Assembly: GCA_037576195.1 (NCBI GenBank)
Contig: CM075101.1
Coordinates: 6,572,001 to 6,636,000, forward strand
Direction of reading: 5' to 3'
DNA: 64,000 nt
From: Phytoseiulus persimilis
Lineage: Eukaryota; Arthropoda; Arachnida; Mesostigmata; Phytoseiidae
In this document: positions 1-11,115 of the stretch, piece after piece
How positions within the stretch are numbered: the first letter of the stretch is position 1
How the letters are laid out: every line of letters starts with the position of its first letter
Notes under the pieces: generated by a model
Database searches by the model: none
Told to the model about the DNA's origin: nothing
What the model saw: the letters and a program-made list of their open reading frames with translations, nothing else
Position numbers and translations under genes: made by a program

Positions 1-459
1 GCATGCCCAGCATCGTTCTCCTAAGATAAGTAAGCAAATATGTACGAAGACCTCGTAGAGTCCGTGCAAGAAGAGGTCGCAGCGAATCGACAGATGGCAC
101 TGGACGATTACGCAACGTCATCGGGTTCCGGAGCAGGGTACGGAAAAGTCCGGCCATAATCCTATCCGGCATCCCACATTCTCCCTGATCGCCGATTTCT
201 AAATGCCTCCAAACTTCCCGGAGCTTACCATGAATTCCAACCTGCACTTCAGACTGGAGAACGACCAGAACCTCGACGAAGGATCCAACGAGGTCGTCGG
301 ACGTAGTGAGAAAATTTGGCCGGACGCCTCTAAAAATATGATGCCCATCGTCGCCGCCGACCAGCCTGCAATAGACAATAGACCAGCCTGCAATAGGGAG
401 GCGATTGAAGTCCTGCGGGAAGAGAATTTTGACCCTCGCAACGATTCTGATCAATCTTT
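1..459. other. No recognisable gene
   Basis: A plus-strand frame is open from 203 and runs into the family B long-terminal-repeat-like region, but the part before about 460 matches nothing else in the window and shows no domain I recognise. The other family B copy (minus strand, 47853-48300) has no counterpart to it, so it is probably older flanking sequence. Confidence 0.3.
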
Positions 460-916
460 CTTGCTGGAGTACACAACTTCCAAGAACCTCATCGTCGAAA
501 CTCCTCGATTGCCGGTGAATGAGGCTCCGTCAACCGTCTACTGGGTCAATATCGACTCTGTCCGTCAACTGAACAGCCATGAGAGCAGAGAATCGGGCGC
601 CGACGGCGAAAACGACTCAAACAGAGGACGTACGGCCCAGCCCCTGGTGCCGAATCTGACGGATAACGACGCGGCGCCACAATCGAGTGCAATTAGACCC
701 GAACCTGATCAATGCTGGCAATTGGGCGACCTAGAATTCGAGCAAAATTATCCATTCATTTCGCGACCAGCTTCGAGGAACGGTGAGCGGATAGGAGGAG
801 AGCCACACACTGTTTCCGAGCCAAGCCGAGGCTATATAAGGACGTTTCGTTTGATAGAGTATGTTTCATCATTTGCTACCTTCGTCATCAGTGGAGACAC
901 AACAATGGGCGCAGCG
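460..916 (+). repeat. Family B gypsy 5' LTR-like region and decayed primer site
   Basis: The segment is closely matched on the minus strand at about 47853-48300, directly before another family B gag gene. It holds a TATA box (TATATAAG, 833-840). It ends just before a decayed primer-binding site at about 905-916, where the intact families have TGGCGCAGTC. Position before gag, the TATA box and the primer site identify it as a 5' LTR. The left boundary is inferred only from where similarity to the second copy starts, and no 3' LTR is seen, so the length is uncertain. It reads as an open frame, which I treat as fortuitous. Confidence 0.55.
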
Positions 917-1000
917 AGATCGGACCGGAATTTTCGGATTCCACAGTTCCGTGATAGCTAACGTCGAGTTTATCCAGAGGAGCGAGAGCTGGTAGCGGAT

Positions 1001-3660
1001 ATGGCCTCATTCCCAGATGCAGATAAAGGCGACCAACCGAACGACCTCGGGGCGGTACTGAGGAGCATGGCTGAGGCGATCGCAAAGCTGGCAGCAGCTC
1101 AAACAGGGAGTGTGGCAACAACGTCCGCATCATCCATGATGCAACACACGGTGGCTCTTCTGGGCACCTTCGTCAAGCCGGAGCAAGATCTGATCTTCAA
1201 ACACTGCTTTGATCGGAATCGATAAATTTTGGAGCAAGCGACCCCCGATGACAAGGTCAGGGTACAATGACTCGTGTATCAGTGTCTGTATATCTGTATC
1301 AGTTGCGGAGACCCCCACGAACGAGGAGGGTGTCGTTTCCGTTCCGCAACCCGCAATCACTGCCACAAGGTTGGGCATGTTAAGGAGATTTGTAGAGAGT
1401 TCCTCAGGTCGCAAAATAGGGTCTTTGCGGTGGTTGTGCTGGAGGCTTCTGCCAACGAAGCACAGCCAAGCCGTGGTCGAGCTCACGCGATAGTTCGCAT
1501 CAACGGGACTCCTCTCCCTCTCCGTATCGATACGGGGGCCGATCTGACTACGATGGGAACGTCGCTGTGGGAAAAGCTCAAGTGTCCGGCGCTTAGCCAC
1601 ATGGAATTAAGATGCACAACGGTCAATGGTCAACCTCTGAAAGTTCTCGGTTTTTTCACTGCCAGGTTCACCTTATCCTGCGTTAGGGAAAGGAGTGACA
1701 AACAAGGTCATTGTACTCGAGGAGGGTCAAGCCTCTTTGCTCGGGAGCGTTCCCACCTTCGGTCTAGGTCTAGTTAAACCTAGCGAGCATGTCAGCATTG
1801 CGGCAGTGTCCGCAGCGCCGGCCGAGAACGAGCCGTGGGGTCGTCGCTTACCGGGGTTAGGGTCCGACAAGCCGAAAATTCGAACCCGAAACGCATGAAG
1901 CCGAAAAATCGAGCCCGAAAAATCGTGCCCGAAAAGCATGAAGCCGGAAACCTTCTCTCCCAACGGCGGAGTGTTCGGGACTGGTTTGGCGGGATGGGAC
2001 TTCTGTATCGTTTCGTCGATCTGTACCTTTGTGAGGCTCAGTTGGATGACACGCACCTGCTGCGTAAAATCAGTGTTTCGATGCCGGTTCTCCCTCTTCG
2101 GTGGGAAAGAACAAGGTGTTGTAACAGCGTATTCTGCGAATAGTACTGGAGCTGGAGGTGAAGATTCCTCTTCAGTTCTAGCGAGTTGACCTCGAAAACT
2201 TCAAGATTCGCGCTCAGCAGATTGCTTCCTGTAGCAGCTACACCTTTGCTCAGTTCGAACTAGGGACCGTAGATGCGGAACAGCGAGGACGTAAGCGAGG
2301 CAGAAGAAGTAGGTAGGCTGAGCATAACGAAGGTGCAATTCCTCCCCGCAAAGCCAGTCCCGACCGCTCCGCTGTTGGGAGAGGAGGTTTTCGGCGTCAC
2401 GCTCTTCAACTTCATGCCTTTCGGCTTCATGCTTTTCGGGCTCGACTTTTCGGCATCCAGGGTATACACCCTTCCCGGAAGTCTTCAAGGAGGGCCTTGG
2501 GTCTCCGCTCCAAGGTCGAAGTGAGCCTCGAGCTCATAGAGGGTTCGCAACCCGTACATCTCCGTGCGCGGCCTACTGCGGGACTTTCCCGCGAAGCCGT
2601 TGAGAAGAAACTGGGTCGATTGCTCGCGTTTGGCACTTTGTCTCGAGTGGAATCTTCGCATCGTCGTTGCGAAAAAGGCGAACGGCAAGATTCGCGTATG
2701 CGCGGACTTCTCAGCGGAACTGAACGCGGCTCTGCGGGACATCTTGCATCCAATTTCGAACATGGAAGATATCATGACTCGGTTTTCGGGGAATCGGATA
2801 TTCGCCCAGTTGGATCTTTCAGATGCATATCTTAAGCTCCCGCTCGAGCCTTCGAGCCGCGCTCTCACGACAATCAACAAACACCGTGAATTGTTCCACT
2901 ACAACCGCCTAGTTTTCGGGTTGAAAACTGCTCCTGCAATTTTCCAGAGAGCGATGGATCAGGCACTGAATGGCCTCCAAGGCGTTCTCGTTTATCTCGA
3001 TGATATTCTGGTAATGGGCGCAGACCAGTTGGAGCACGATCGGCGGCTGAGTGGAACTCTGGCCAGGCTTCAGGAATGGGGATTTGTGCTAGGCTTGCCG
3101 AAATGCACTTTCCATGCCCGGGTTGCGAAGTATCTGGGCATGATCATCGACGCTCAAGGGATCCGAACCCGAGAAGATAGCTGCCATCCGGAATTCACGC
3201 AAGCCTTTCAACGTCGCAGAGGTGAGGTCGTTGCTGGGGTTGGTCAATTACTACGGCAAGTTTGTGGACGAACTTCATCAATCAAAGGCAGTGTTCGAGT
3301 CACTCTTGGCCAAATCCGTTCCTTTCAGGTGGATTCATGATCCGCGGCAGCGTCTGGTCGTAGCAGCCGATGCGAGCGACACGGTCATCGGCGTTGTCCT
3401 GCTACAACGTTACGAGGATGGGTCGGAGAATGCCGTTTTCCATATCTCCAAGTCGCTTACACCGACTCAACGCAACTATAGTCAAATTGTGGAGGAGGCG
3501 CTGGCTCTGGTGACCACAGTGGAACGCCTGAGAAACTTCGTATGAGGGCGACACTTCACGTTGCTAACCGTTCATCGCCCTCTCTTGGCTCTTCTCCGGA
3601 CTACAGATACGAGAGGGCCAAGCGAGCGCATTGCGGCAAGACTGAAGCGTTGGGTTCCGC
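1001..3660 (+). pseudogene. Decayed Ty3/Gypsy gag-pol (family B, copy 1)
   Basis: Remnant polyprotein gene in several frames. A gag N-terminus opens at 1001 and stops at 1223-1225, and most of gag is then deleted. Next come zinc knuckles (CISCGDPHERGGC, then a second one with its first cysteine changed to Arg), a retropepsin IDTGAD motif near 1530, reverse transcriptase with YLDD at 2993-3004, and RNase H to about 3660. Integrase is absent. A short inverted-repeat transposon interrupts it at 1855-2470. Frame changes lie near 1225, 1690, 3180-3330 and 3543. The minus-strand copy at 46.1-47.7 kb preserves gag and protease much better. It cannot encode a functional product. Confidence 0.85.
1855..2470. 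mobile_element. Short inverted-repeat DNA transposon (fold-back MITE)
   Basis: Inserted in the family B pol gene. The two ends are imperfect inverted copies of each other: about 1860-2050 reads against the reverse complement of about 2325-2465, sharing for example the motif AGCATGAAGCCG. The flanks CTTACCGG (1847-1854) and CTTCCCGG (2471-2478) form an 8-bp target duplication with one mismatch. The other family B copy has the uninterrupted site CTTCCCGGAAG (minus strand, near 46380). There is no coding capacity. An 8-bp duplication suggests hAT- or Mutator-type mobilisation, which is inference. Confidence 0.7.
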
Positions 3661-4372
3661 GACTCATGCCGGACATCATTCGCAGCATCCAACACTATCT
3701 CCTGCCCACGAGATCTACTGAATCGCTCTCTCATATGATGTTTCGAGGTTCGAGCCTCGAGAACAAGGAGGTCGAGATTGGGTTCACCGCGCTGGAACAG
3801 TTGACAGGATTCTCCGCCTTCTTCATCGCTTTCTATCTTCCGGTCTCAGCTTTCGTCTGAATTTTTAATTTCTTCATCTTAAGGCGCTTCGAGTCCAAAG
3901 GAAACTCGACCATGCCAGAGGAGGATGATGAGAGTCGCTCAGATGAGCCACGGATCTTTACCTTGAAGCCGACCCTGAAAATGGATTTCTTCCTGCCTGA
4001 TGTGTGTTCGGGTGTTATCTAACCCACTCATTTCCGCTTCTCTTGAAAACTACGCTTCGAAGAGGGAAAGTCCCATGGATGAGCTCCCAAAGTTGATAGG
4101 GAAGTTCCCCCGATCTCACCAACATCCATCACTCCGACGCCGCGTTCCTGTGTTGCCTTCAGGGGGACTCCCTCTGAAAACGTCTTCGATCGAGGTATCA
4201 CAATTTATCCGAGCACGAATGGGCTTCAGCCTCATCCCCCTAGCACCCGTGCGGCTTGAGATGTCAGACCTAGGAAATCATGTTTTCACTCTTTCAATCA
4301 AGCGGAAAATTATATTTGAATTAGGCGAAGCTCATTCTGCGAGCGGCTCGCACCTCAATGTGTTCCACTGAG
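3661..4372. other. Sequence without a recognisable gene
   Basis: After family B similarity ends in RNase H, this stretch has only short frames (such as 4000-4371) with no motif I recognise. It ends where the tRNA-derived SINE begins. It may be old pol sequence beyond recognition or unrelated flanking DNA. Confidence 0.3.
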
Positions 4373-4464
4373 GTCGGCTCGTTGGCCGTGTGGCATAAAC
4401 CAACGCCTTGGGTGCCAGGCTGAGCTAGCAATCGCGGGTTCCGATCCGCGGCCGACAACAAAAA
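4373..4464 (+). repeat. tRNA-derived SINE copy 1, head (split)
   Basis: This is the 5' tRNA-like part of the SINE that also occurs at 7188, 20036 and 50620. It has the conserved GGCCGTGTGGCATAAACC segment and a B-box-like GCGGGTTCCGATCC, here with one extra base against GGGTTCGATCC in the other copies. The rest of this copy lies at 6710-6797, on the far side of a fold-back transposon. Confidence 0.75.
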
Positions 4465-6709
4465 GGGTCTCGGCACTTTTGGCCTTGGGTCAGGGATTCG
4501 AATGAGATATATTGTTGTGGATACCCCACCCCAAGAGAACACTTTCTGCCCAGTCGGCGGGCTACTAGCTGCCTTGGTTTTTTTTTATAGTATGAAACAT
4601 CTTCTGGACCGATGAAAACCGAGCGAGATTTGGAAACTTGAAATGCTCATATCTCCGTTATCTGAAGGAGTTCAGAGCTCATAAAGTGGGTTTTAGAAAG
4701 CTCGTGAATCCAGCTTTCTGATGCGTCCGTAAGAGTTTTTCCACGATCAATTTTAATACCTTAAAAATGACCATCTCCAAAGTGAATGTTTCTAACCCAC
4801 TTCCTGGAGGTTGACCACTTTCTAGTTTGTGTCATATTATGCCCCCCTTCAGTGCGAGCACAATGCGATAGATAGATCAAAAAAATATTTGGGGGACCAA
4901 GGTGAAAAAACTGAAAAACTGTCGTTGGTCACCCTGGATCCATCGAGTTTCATGCTCAAACTCCAGAATATTTGATGGTGGAAGGCCCCGAGCCAGGGGA
5001 AATCATATTCTGAGCCGTGGAGTACACGTAATCAGCCGCTCAGACACCCAAAAGTTTGGTCAGATCGATCCCGGAATCACCTGTCCAGACCCCAAAAGTA
5101 TGGTCAGATTGGCCCCGGAATCACCTTCCAGCTTTTGAAAAGTATGGTCAGATCGGTCCCGGAATCACTCCCCCATAGTCAGAAAAGTATGGTCAGATCG
5201 GTCCCGGAATCACCCCTCCAGACTTGTAAGAAGTATGGTCAGATTGGTCGATCCCGAACAAACTCCAAAATAATCTGACCGTGTCAGGCCCAAAGCAAGA
5301 AAGAATCATGTTATGAGCCGAGACACTCTCGGAGAAATCGACCTCGAGCAAAAAAAGAGAACACGTTCGGTGGTCTCGAGCGGTTCCGTTTATTCTCGCT
5401 CCTCAAGTGTTGGTTCCCTCGTCTTCTGACTCTGTATCGTCTCCAGATGGCATGAAGAGATCCGTTAGCTCTGGTGCCGGCAGCCGAATTCGCGGCTCAT
5501 GCCTGGCGAAAGACAGGTAGTAGATGCACGCGGCCACATGCGAACAGCAGCCCACTGTCCGTGCCCCATTAGGACAGTCACACCAGTATCTCCGAATGCC
5601 GTCGAGTTGATGCAGGTTTGGTTCGTAATCGATGAATACATGGTAGCTATTTCTGCTGCTGGGTCCACAATGGCGCGACCTGATTTCTAGACGAACGATA
5701 TTGGGTGTTTCTTTGACAAACCTCAGTAGGGCATTATTGTCGGGTGTCAAGAGTTCCGCCAAGTACGAGAATGCCAGCTTGAGTTGGAACGGTCCTGAAG
5801 TCAACAGGAGTATATCCTCACGCGTCAGGCCCGGGAAGTCGGTTAGGTCGGTGGCCTTGATCTGTTGGAGTCGTGAGTTCCGAGTCCTCCATCCTCCGGC
5901 TTCTTTCTTGCTCTGGGCCTGACACGGTCAGATTATTTTGGAGTTTGTTCGGGATCGACCAATCTGACCATACTTTTTACAAGCCTGTAGGGGTGATTCC
6001 GGGACCGATCTGACCATACTTTTCTGACTATGGGGGAGTGATTCCGGGACCGATCTGACCATACTTTTGGGGTCTGGACAGGTGATTCCGGGATCGATGT
6101 GACCAAACTTTTGGGTGTCTGAGCGGCTGATTCCGTGTACTCCACGGCTCAGAATATGATTTTCCCTGGCTCGGGGCCTTCCACCATCAAATATTCTGGA
6201 GTTTGAGCATGAAACTCGATGGATCCAGGGTGACCAACGACAGTTTTTTAGTTTTTTCACCTTGGTCCCCCAAATATTTTTTTGATCTATCTATCGCATT
6301 GTGCTCGCACTGAAGGGGGGCATAATATGACACAAACTGGAAAGTGGTCAACCTCCAGGAAGTGGGTTAGAAACATTCACTTTGAAGATGGTCATTTTTA
6401 AGGTATTAAAATTGATCGTGGAAAAACTCTGACGGACGCATCAGAAAGCTGGATTCACGAGCTTTCCAAAACCCACTTTATGAGCTCTGAACTCCTTCAG
6501 ATAACGGAGATATGAGCATTTTAAGTTTCCAAATCTCGCTCGATTTTCATCGGTCCAGAAGATGTTTCATACTATAAAAAAAAAACCAAGGCAGCTAGTA
6601 GCCCGCCGACTGGGCAGAAAGTGTTCTCTTGGGATGGGGTATCCACAACAATATATCTCGTTCGAATCCCTGACCCAAGGCCAAAAGTGCCGAAGAACTG
6701 CCGAGACCC
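4465..6709. mobile_element. Fold-back DNA transposon with long inverted arms
   Basis: A 2,245-bp element running from GGGTCTCGGC to GCCGAGACCC. The left arm (4465 to about 5305, 841 bp) is the near-exact reverse complement of the right arm (about 5901-6709, 809 bp), around a loop of about 595 bp. The right arm has an extra 11-bp duplication near its tip. The outer 500 bp of each arm is unique sequence. The inner part (about 5000-5280 and 5935-6150) holds three to five repeats of about 45 bp with the core GATCTGACCATACTTTT and GTGATTCCGGGACC. This unit is the likely source of the satellite at 33.6-46.1 kb. It sits inside a SINE; I see no clear target duplication. It carries no full transposase. 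Confidence 0.85.
5403..5804 (-). pseudogene. SWIM zinc-finger fragment in the fold-back loop
   Basis: A 133-residue frame filling most of the loop. Residues about 70-100 carry a SWIM-type zinc finger: CDC, then nine residues, then CCSHVAACIYYLS, that is CxC followed by CxH, with an Asp/Glu-rich tail. From memory, very similar SWIM segments occur at the C-terminus of transposon-associated proteins in arthropods and cnidarians. SWIM domains in general bind DNA or protein and are common in Mutator-like transposases. I see no DDE catalytic domain, so this is probably a truncated transposon gene captured between the arms. The start codon is unproven and upstream sequence is missing. Confidence 0.6.
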
Positions 6710-6797
6710 TTTCTCATGTGGTGAAAAGAGGATTCAATTTGTATCAGAATTAAATCTGAACCATCTTAAGACCCAAGTCCACCGCCCGCGATGGGAA
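6710..6797 (+). repeat. tRNA-derived SINE copy 1, tail (split)
   Basis: Continues the SINE broken at 4464. It holds the segment TCATGTGGTGAAAAGAGG followed by the AATCTGAACCATCTTAAG block, as in the uninterrupted copy at 50705-50790. Joining 4464 to 6710 restores the SINE order. Confidence 0.7.
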
Positions 6798-8640
6798 TTG
6801 GCGATTTCCCTATTACATAAGAGTCTAGAACGAACTCATCAGAAAAGGCGGCGCATTGCTCTCAGAAGTACGGTCAGATGCTCTCAAAACCAGTCCTGAA
6901 ACTGTCGAACGGATCCCCTCACCGACTCTCCCAATCAGTTCGGACCGGTCTGGAACTATCCCTCGATAACTAAGAGAGCTCGATCGAATCGAGTTTGGAG
7001 CACGACCCCGGGGTCAAAGCAACACTCAAATCACATCGCTGGACTGACCCGGAAGAACCCCGAACCCCCGTGAGAACCCCTGTCAGCGTCAGAGCCTGGT
7101 GTCGGACCGCTCCAACAGAACCTCCAAAAATCCAAAATGATCGCTGGAATTCATACCGATCAGAGCGTCCCGAATACCATTATGCCACACGGCTCGTTGG
7201 CCGTGTGGCATAAACCAACGCCTTGGGTGCCACGCTGAGCGAGCAATCGCGGGTTCGATCCCCGGCCGGGCGGGGGGAAAATCTGAACCATCTTAAGACC
7301 CAAGCCCACCGCCCGCAATGGGATTTGCGAGGCGATAGGGAGTGTTACTGAAACGATACCGAAAGGTGATTCTGGGACAGTTCTGAGGGCTGGCTGAGAG
7401 GTTCGACCGGAAAACAGAGGAATACAGACCCCGGCTGCCTGTGGGAGTTCAGTGAGCACGGTCCTGAGCTGCTATATGAGGAAGATCCTCTGGGAGGAGC
7501 TCTGGAGGCATCCAAAAATTGCCATGGAGGACACACTTGCCATGGAGGGCACATGGAGGACGTTTAAGTGTTGTCATCCTCGTGATGAGTCTTCTTGCGG
7601 CAACGATTATGATGTGTGTAATCGCCTGCCGCCGAAGTGCGGAGGATTTTATCGGCGCAAAACGCCAAGATTGAGGTAACGTCTAACAATGGGGCCTATT
7701 TTGGTCCGTGATCTTGAGAGCGCGCACTGGAAGTGCGCGCACTGGATAGCGAATTTGTCGTCATTCCCTTGTAGTCGTAGCCAGCGACAAAGAGCTCCGA
7801 TTCAAACATTCGCCATTAGGGAAAGGGCCCTCGTGCGTCCCGCGTGGGGTCTGCCGTTGCGAGGGCGGAAGCGGCGAGGATCAACAAATATGCCGCGCCG
7901 TCGAGCGGATATCACTTCTTACCGTTCACCTGAAGGTGCCTGTTCATTTGAGCGCATCCTCTAATCAGACAGAATACGGCAGTAAGGGTCGCGCAAGGGT
8001 CCAGGAAAGGTCATCATTAGCGCCTCCGCAACCGGGACTCCATGCGGTCAGCGTCACGCCCTCCATGGCTTGATACGCGGGATATGACCGTCAAAGGAAG
8101 AGTGGAAGCCACGCACCAACATTCGGAGTCATCTGCGATACATAGACGATTGTTTTTCAACAGTAGTCGCACGTGGTCTCTATCATCGGATTTGGAACAG
8201 TATGAGATCAAATGCGGCAAAGATGAGTAAAATACAAGTACTCGAACTGGTTTTGGGGATTTTTCCAATCGTTTTTTAATCATTTAAGATTTGCTCAATA
8301 TCTCAATAACTTACATCAGGGAAGGACAACTGGACGCGGACCGGACATCTTCTTGTGGGAACATTCACGCGGAGCGCTGTCGTTTCGGAGAATCCACGAG
8401 CCCGCGTCAACCTTCTCGCATATGTGAAGGTTTGATTTGTTGTGTGAACAGAGCGTGACGGCGAGATGGCGACCCCGACGAGTGTTTCGGTTGGGTGTGG
8501 TAGGGCGATTTCAGGAAACAGTGCATTGCTCGTAGAGGGGGCCGAGGGCTGGCATTAGAACCGACTTCGCACAGATTCTCTTGAATGTATAGACGTTGCC
8601 TCCGCCCGCACCTAGCGGATCGCCGCGAAAAGAAAACTAG
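6798..8640. repeat. Dispersed repeat R1, copy 1
   Basis: Two blocks are nearly the same here and at 19648-20985: one from AAGAGTCTAGAACGAACTCATC through the embedded SINE to about 7700, and one from about 8345 (GGGAACATTCACGCGGAGCG) to 8640. The middle (about 7700-8340) is present only here. A fragment of the end, GATTCTCTTGAATGTATTGACG, recurs at about 9370. I see no coding capacity or terminal repeats, so the class is unknown. Confidence 0.6.
7188..7400 (+). repeat. tRNA-derived SINE copy 2
   Basis: tRNA-like head with B box GGGTTCGATCC, followed by the conserved AATCTGAACCATCTTAAG tail. The linker present in copies 3 and 4 (TTTCTTGTGTGGTAAAAAG) is missing and replaced by a G-rich run. It sits at the same point inside repeat R1 as copy 3 does. 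Confidence 0.7.
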
Positions 8641-11115
8641 ATGAGCGAGACAGTGTCTCCGCATGGGGAACTTTTCTGTGGCGGGCAGGGAGTCAGGATA
8701 CTAGCGCCCTCTGATCACCCCTTGGGATTTCCTCTCGACCACAATTCCGAAATCAGTGGGTGCGAACAGAAGAACACTGCAGAAACGTGGGTTTTTTGGG
8801 GTAGAATCGAGCTTCTGGACTTCTCATCTGCGTGGATATTTTTTCTTTTTCTTTCTTTGCGTGGATGGTTTATCTTTTTTTGTCGCAGGATAATTTGCCC
8901 GAGAGTTCCGGGGTTCAGTACAGTATGGAAGTGTCTACACTGTACCACGTGCTAAAACCGCAGGTGCCATGATCCCATCTGCCAGAAGATAGCTCTGCAG
9001 ACTGGGGATGCCTCTGAACCGATCACGTGCAGACCGCTCAAGATTGGATTGGATCCATGAAACATTCGCTACAACATTTCTCGGACCCGGGCGGCCTTCA
9101 CTCTCTCCATCTGACTTGTCTTTGTCGATTTCGGAGTCGACATCGTCGCTTCCTGAATTCCAACGCCTTCACAGCTGCCGTATCGCCTCTATAAAGATTC
9201 AGAAGCGGTATCGGCGTTGATGTACCCTGATAACTAGAGACTGGAACTTTGGGTGACTTTCGAAATTATTCCATCAATAGCCCGCTATTGATCTCTTGCA
9301 ATTTGGAATGGGGTCGGAAAACAACGAAACTTCCAAGCCTAACTTATAACTATGCCTCCGAGAAGAACAGATTCTCTTGAATGTATTGACGTAGCATCCG
9401 CCCGCACCTAGCGGATATTTATGTATACGAAACACGGAATCGCTTCTCGGAAGCCGCAAACGTTTTCTTCCTCGTAGGTGACAGTTTCACAACGTACAGT
9501 CGAGATAGACATTAAATTACAGGGTCACTCCGAGGGAAGTTCAGTGTGTCGGTTGGTTTCAGAAGCGGCGGCAGCGGTCGCAGTTGGAGCCCGAAAGTCC
9601 TGAATGAAATAAAGTGTTTTGGTCAAACCACTCTCGCATTTCGGATCAGATCCTGTTCAGATTCGAGACCTACGCTGACGCTTGGCAGGAGTCGCATCAT
9701 GAATAAACAATCATACAGCCATTCATTCATTCTCAGTGAATGCCAGTCAACCAATCAATCTTCTCTTCATATCACAAATCGCAATCTTCTAAATTCTATG
9801 GATGAAATCGATTCAAGTCCTCGTGGATCCAATGATCCGATCATTGAGATACAAGGAACCGAAGGAGTGCTCAGGCACAGGGTTCTTCAAGGAGCACGTC
9901 CCGTTCGATAACGTGGGCGAACGTTCTAGCTCAAAGTTTGACATGCGAGCATCGACACTAGGCGATGCGCGGACGAAGTTCCGCGGGAACCTTTGAGGCC
10001 CGCATTGCCTTCTCGTCGTGAGCTACGCTCACTCCGGATCCGACGAGCCCATTCTGGAAGCTGGACATTCTCGTCGAGCTCCAATAGATTCGCGTTGATT
10101 CAGCGCGTCAATCTGAGCGAGTCCTAAGTGTGATGACCGAGATCTAACTTTATCCAACTACATCTTATTTACAAGTCGCGGACGGCAGCCAGTCTCGAGC
10201 GGTGCCAACGAGAGTCGGTTGGATCGTGGGGAACTCAGCTCCTACAGGCAGGAGTTGACAGGCGAGTGAGGGAATCCTCTGATGGCTCTTTCTTAAGCGC
10301 GCAACGGCCGTGGCTCTTCCTCAACGACCTGAAGACACATCTTGGCCTCACACAAGAGCTTGTTGTACGCAAGTCACCGTTACACCGTTGGTTGAGGATT
10401 TGGGAGGACAGCGAATCGAAACCTCGCGCTCATCGAGTTTCCACCCGAGCGAACTGGTGGTGTGGCGAGCGGTGAGCTAAGCTCTGTCCGGCTGATTTTT
10501 CCGTATCCACAACTGTTTTTCACTTGCGAGCAGTCTCTGAGACGCTATCGCGCGCCTCTCCGCTACAAGCATAACATACCCGGAGATTTGGGTTCGGTCG
10601 CATGACTCGAGAAAGTTTGCATGAACGATGCCGACGGCGAGAACGGCGAAATGATAATCACGTCTATAGTCCGTTCCCCTACGTTCCTTCCCGCACACTG
10701 TCTCACTGAACCGATCAGAGCTTCCGTTCCCGATAGTCTTCGCCGTTGAGAGTCGCCGCTCGCTTCACCGCTGCCGACGAGACTCGGAATCATATTCTCC
10801 AGACACCAGAGAAGTATTCCTTTCCATTCGCGACGCTAGAGAGCCTAGCACCTAGTGAAAGCTCTGAATCTGGAGATTGCCGGGAAGGGTGGTGGAATAT
10901 CATATCATCAATCAGTCAATCGAACTCATCTGTCGCGATGCTTTGCTATCGCTCAGGAGACCACTATGTGGCTGTTGCAGGGATTGTGCGGGTGCTCCTC
11001 GGGTACGAAAAGGTAGGTCAGTCCTGGGTTTCGGGGAGGAGACGGAGGCGGAGGCGGGTTCTAAGTTGCCCGGTCGTTCGCTCGATTCGGAACGAGCTCC
11101 CCCCGCGGACCTCAC
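8641..11115. other. No recognisable gene
   Basis: Only short frames without recognisable domains, plus a small fragment of repeat R1 near 9366-9420. Introns or non-coding flank of the castor-like exon at 11116-11615 could lie here, but I cannot point to another exon. Confidence 0.3.

Noticed and set aside
203..961. 252-codon frame as a separate protein gene
   Set aside because: Its second half is the family B LTR-like region with TATA box and primer site, repeated on the minus strand at 47.9-48.3 kb.
7188..7270. Functional tRNA genes at the B-box sequences (also 4373, 20036, 50620)
   Set aside because: The four copies share a long non-tRNA tail and sit in other repeats, and I cannot fold a proper cloverleaf with a plausible anticodon. 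SINE is the better call.
8407..8664. Minus-strand frames shared with 20751-20954
   Set aside because: They fall in dispersed repeat R1, where similarity covers all frames and the two copies differ by indels, so there is no sign of coding selection.
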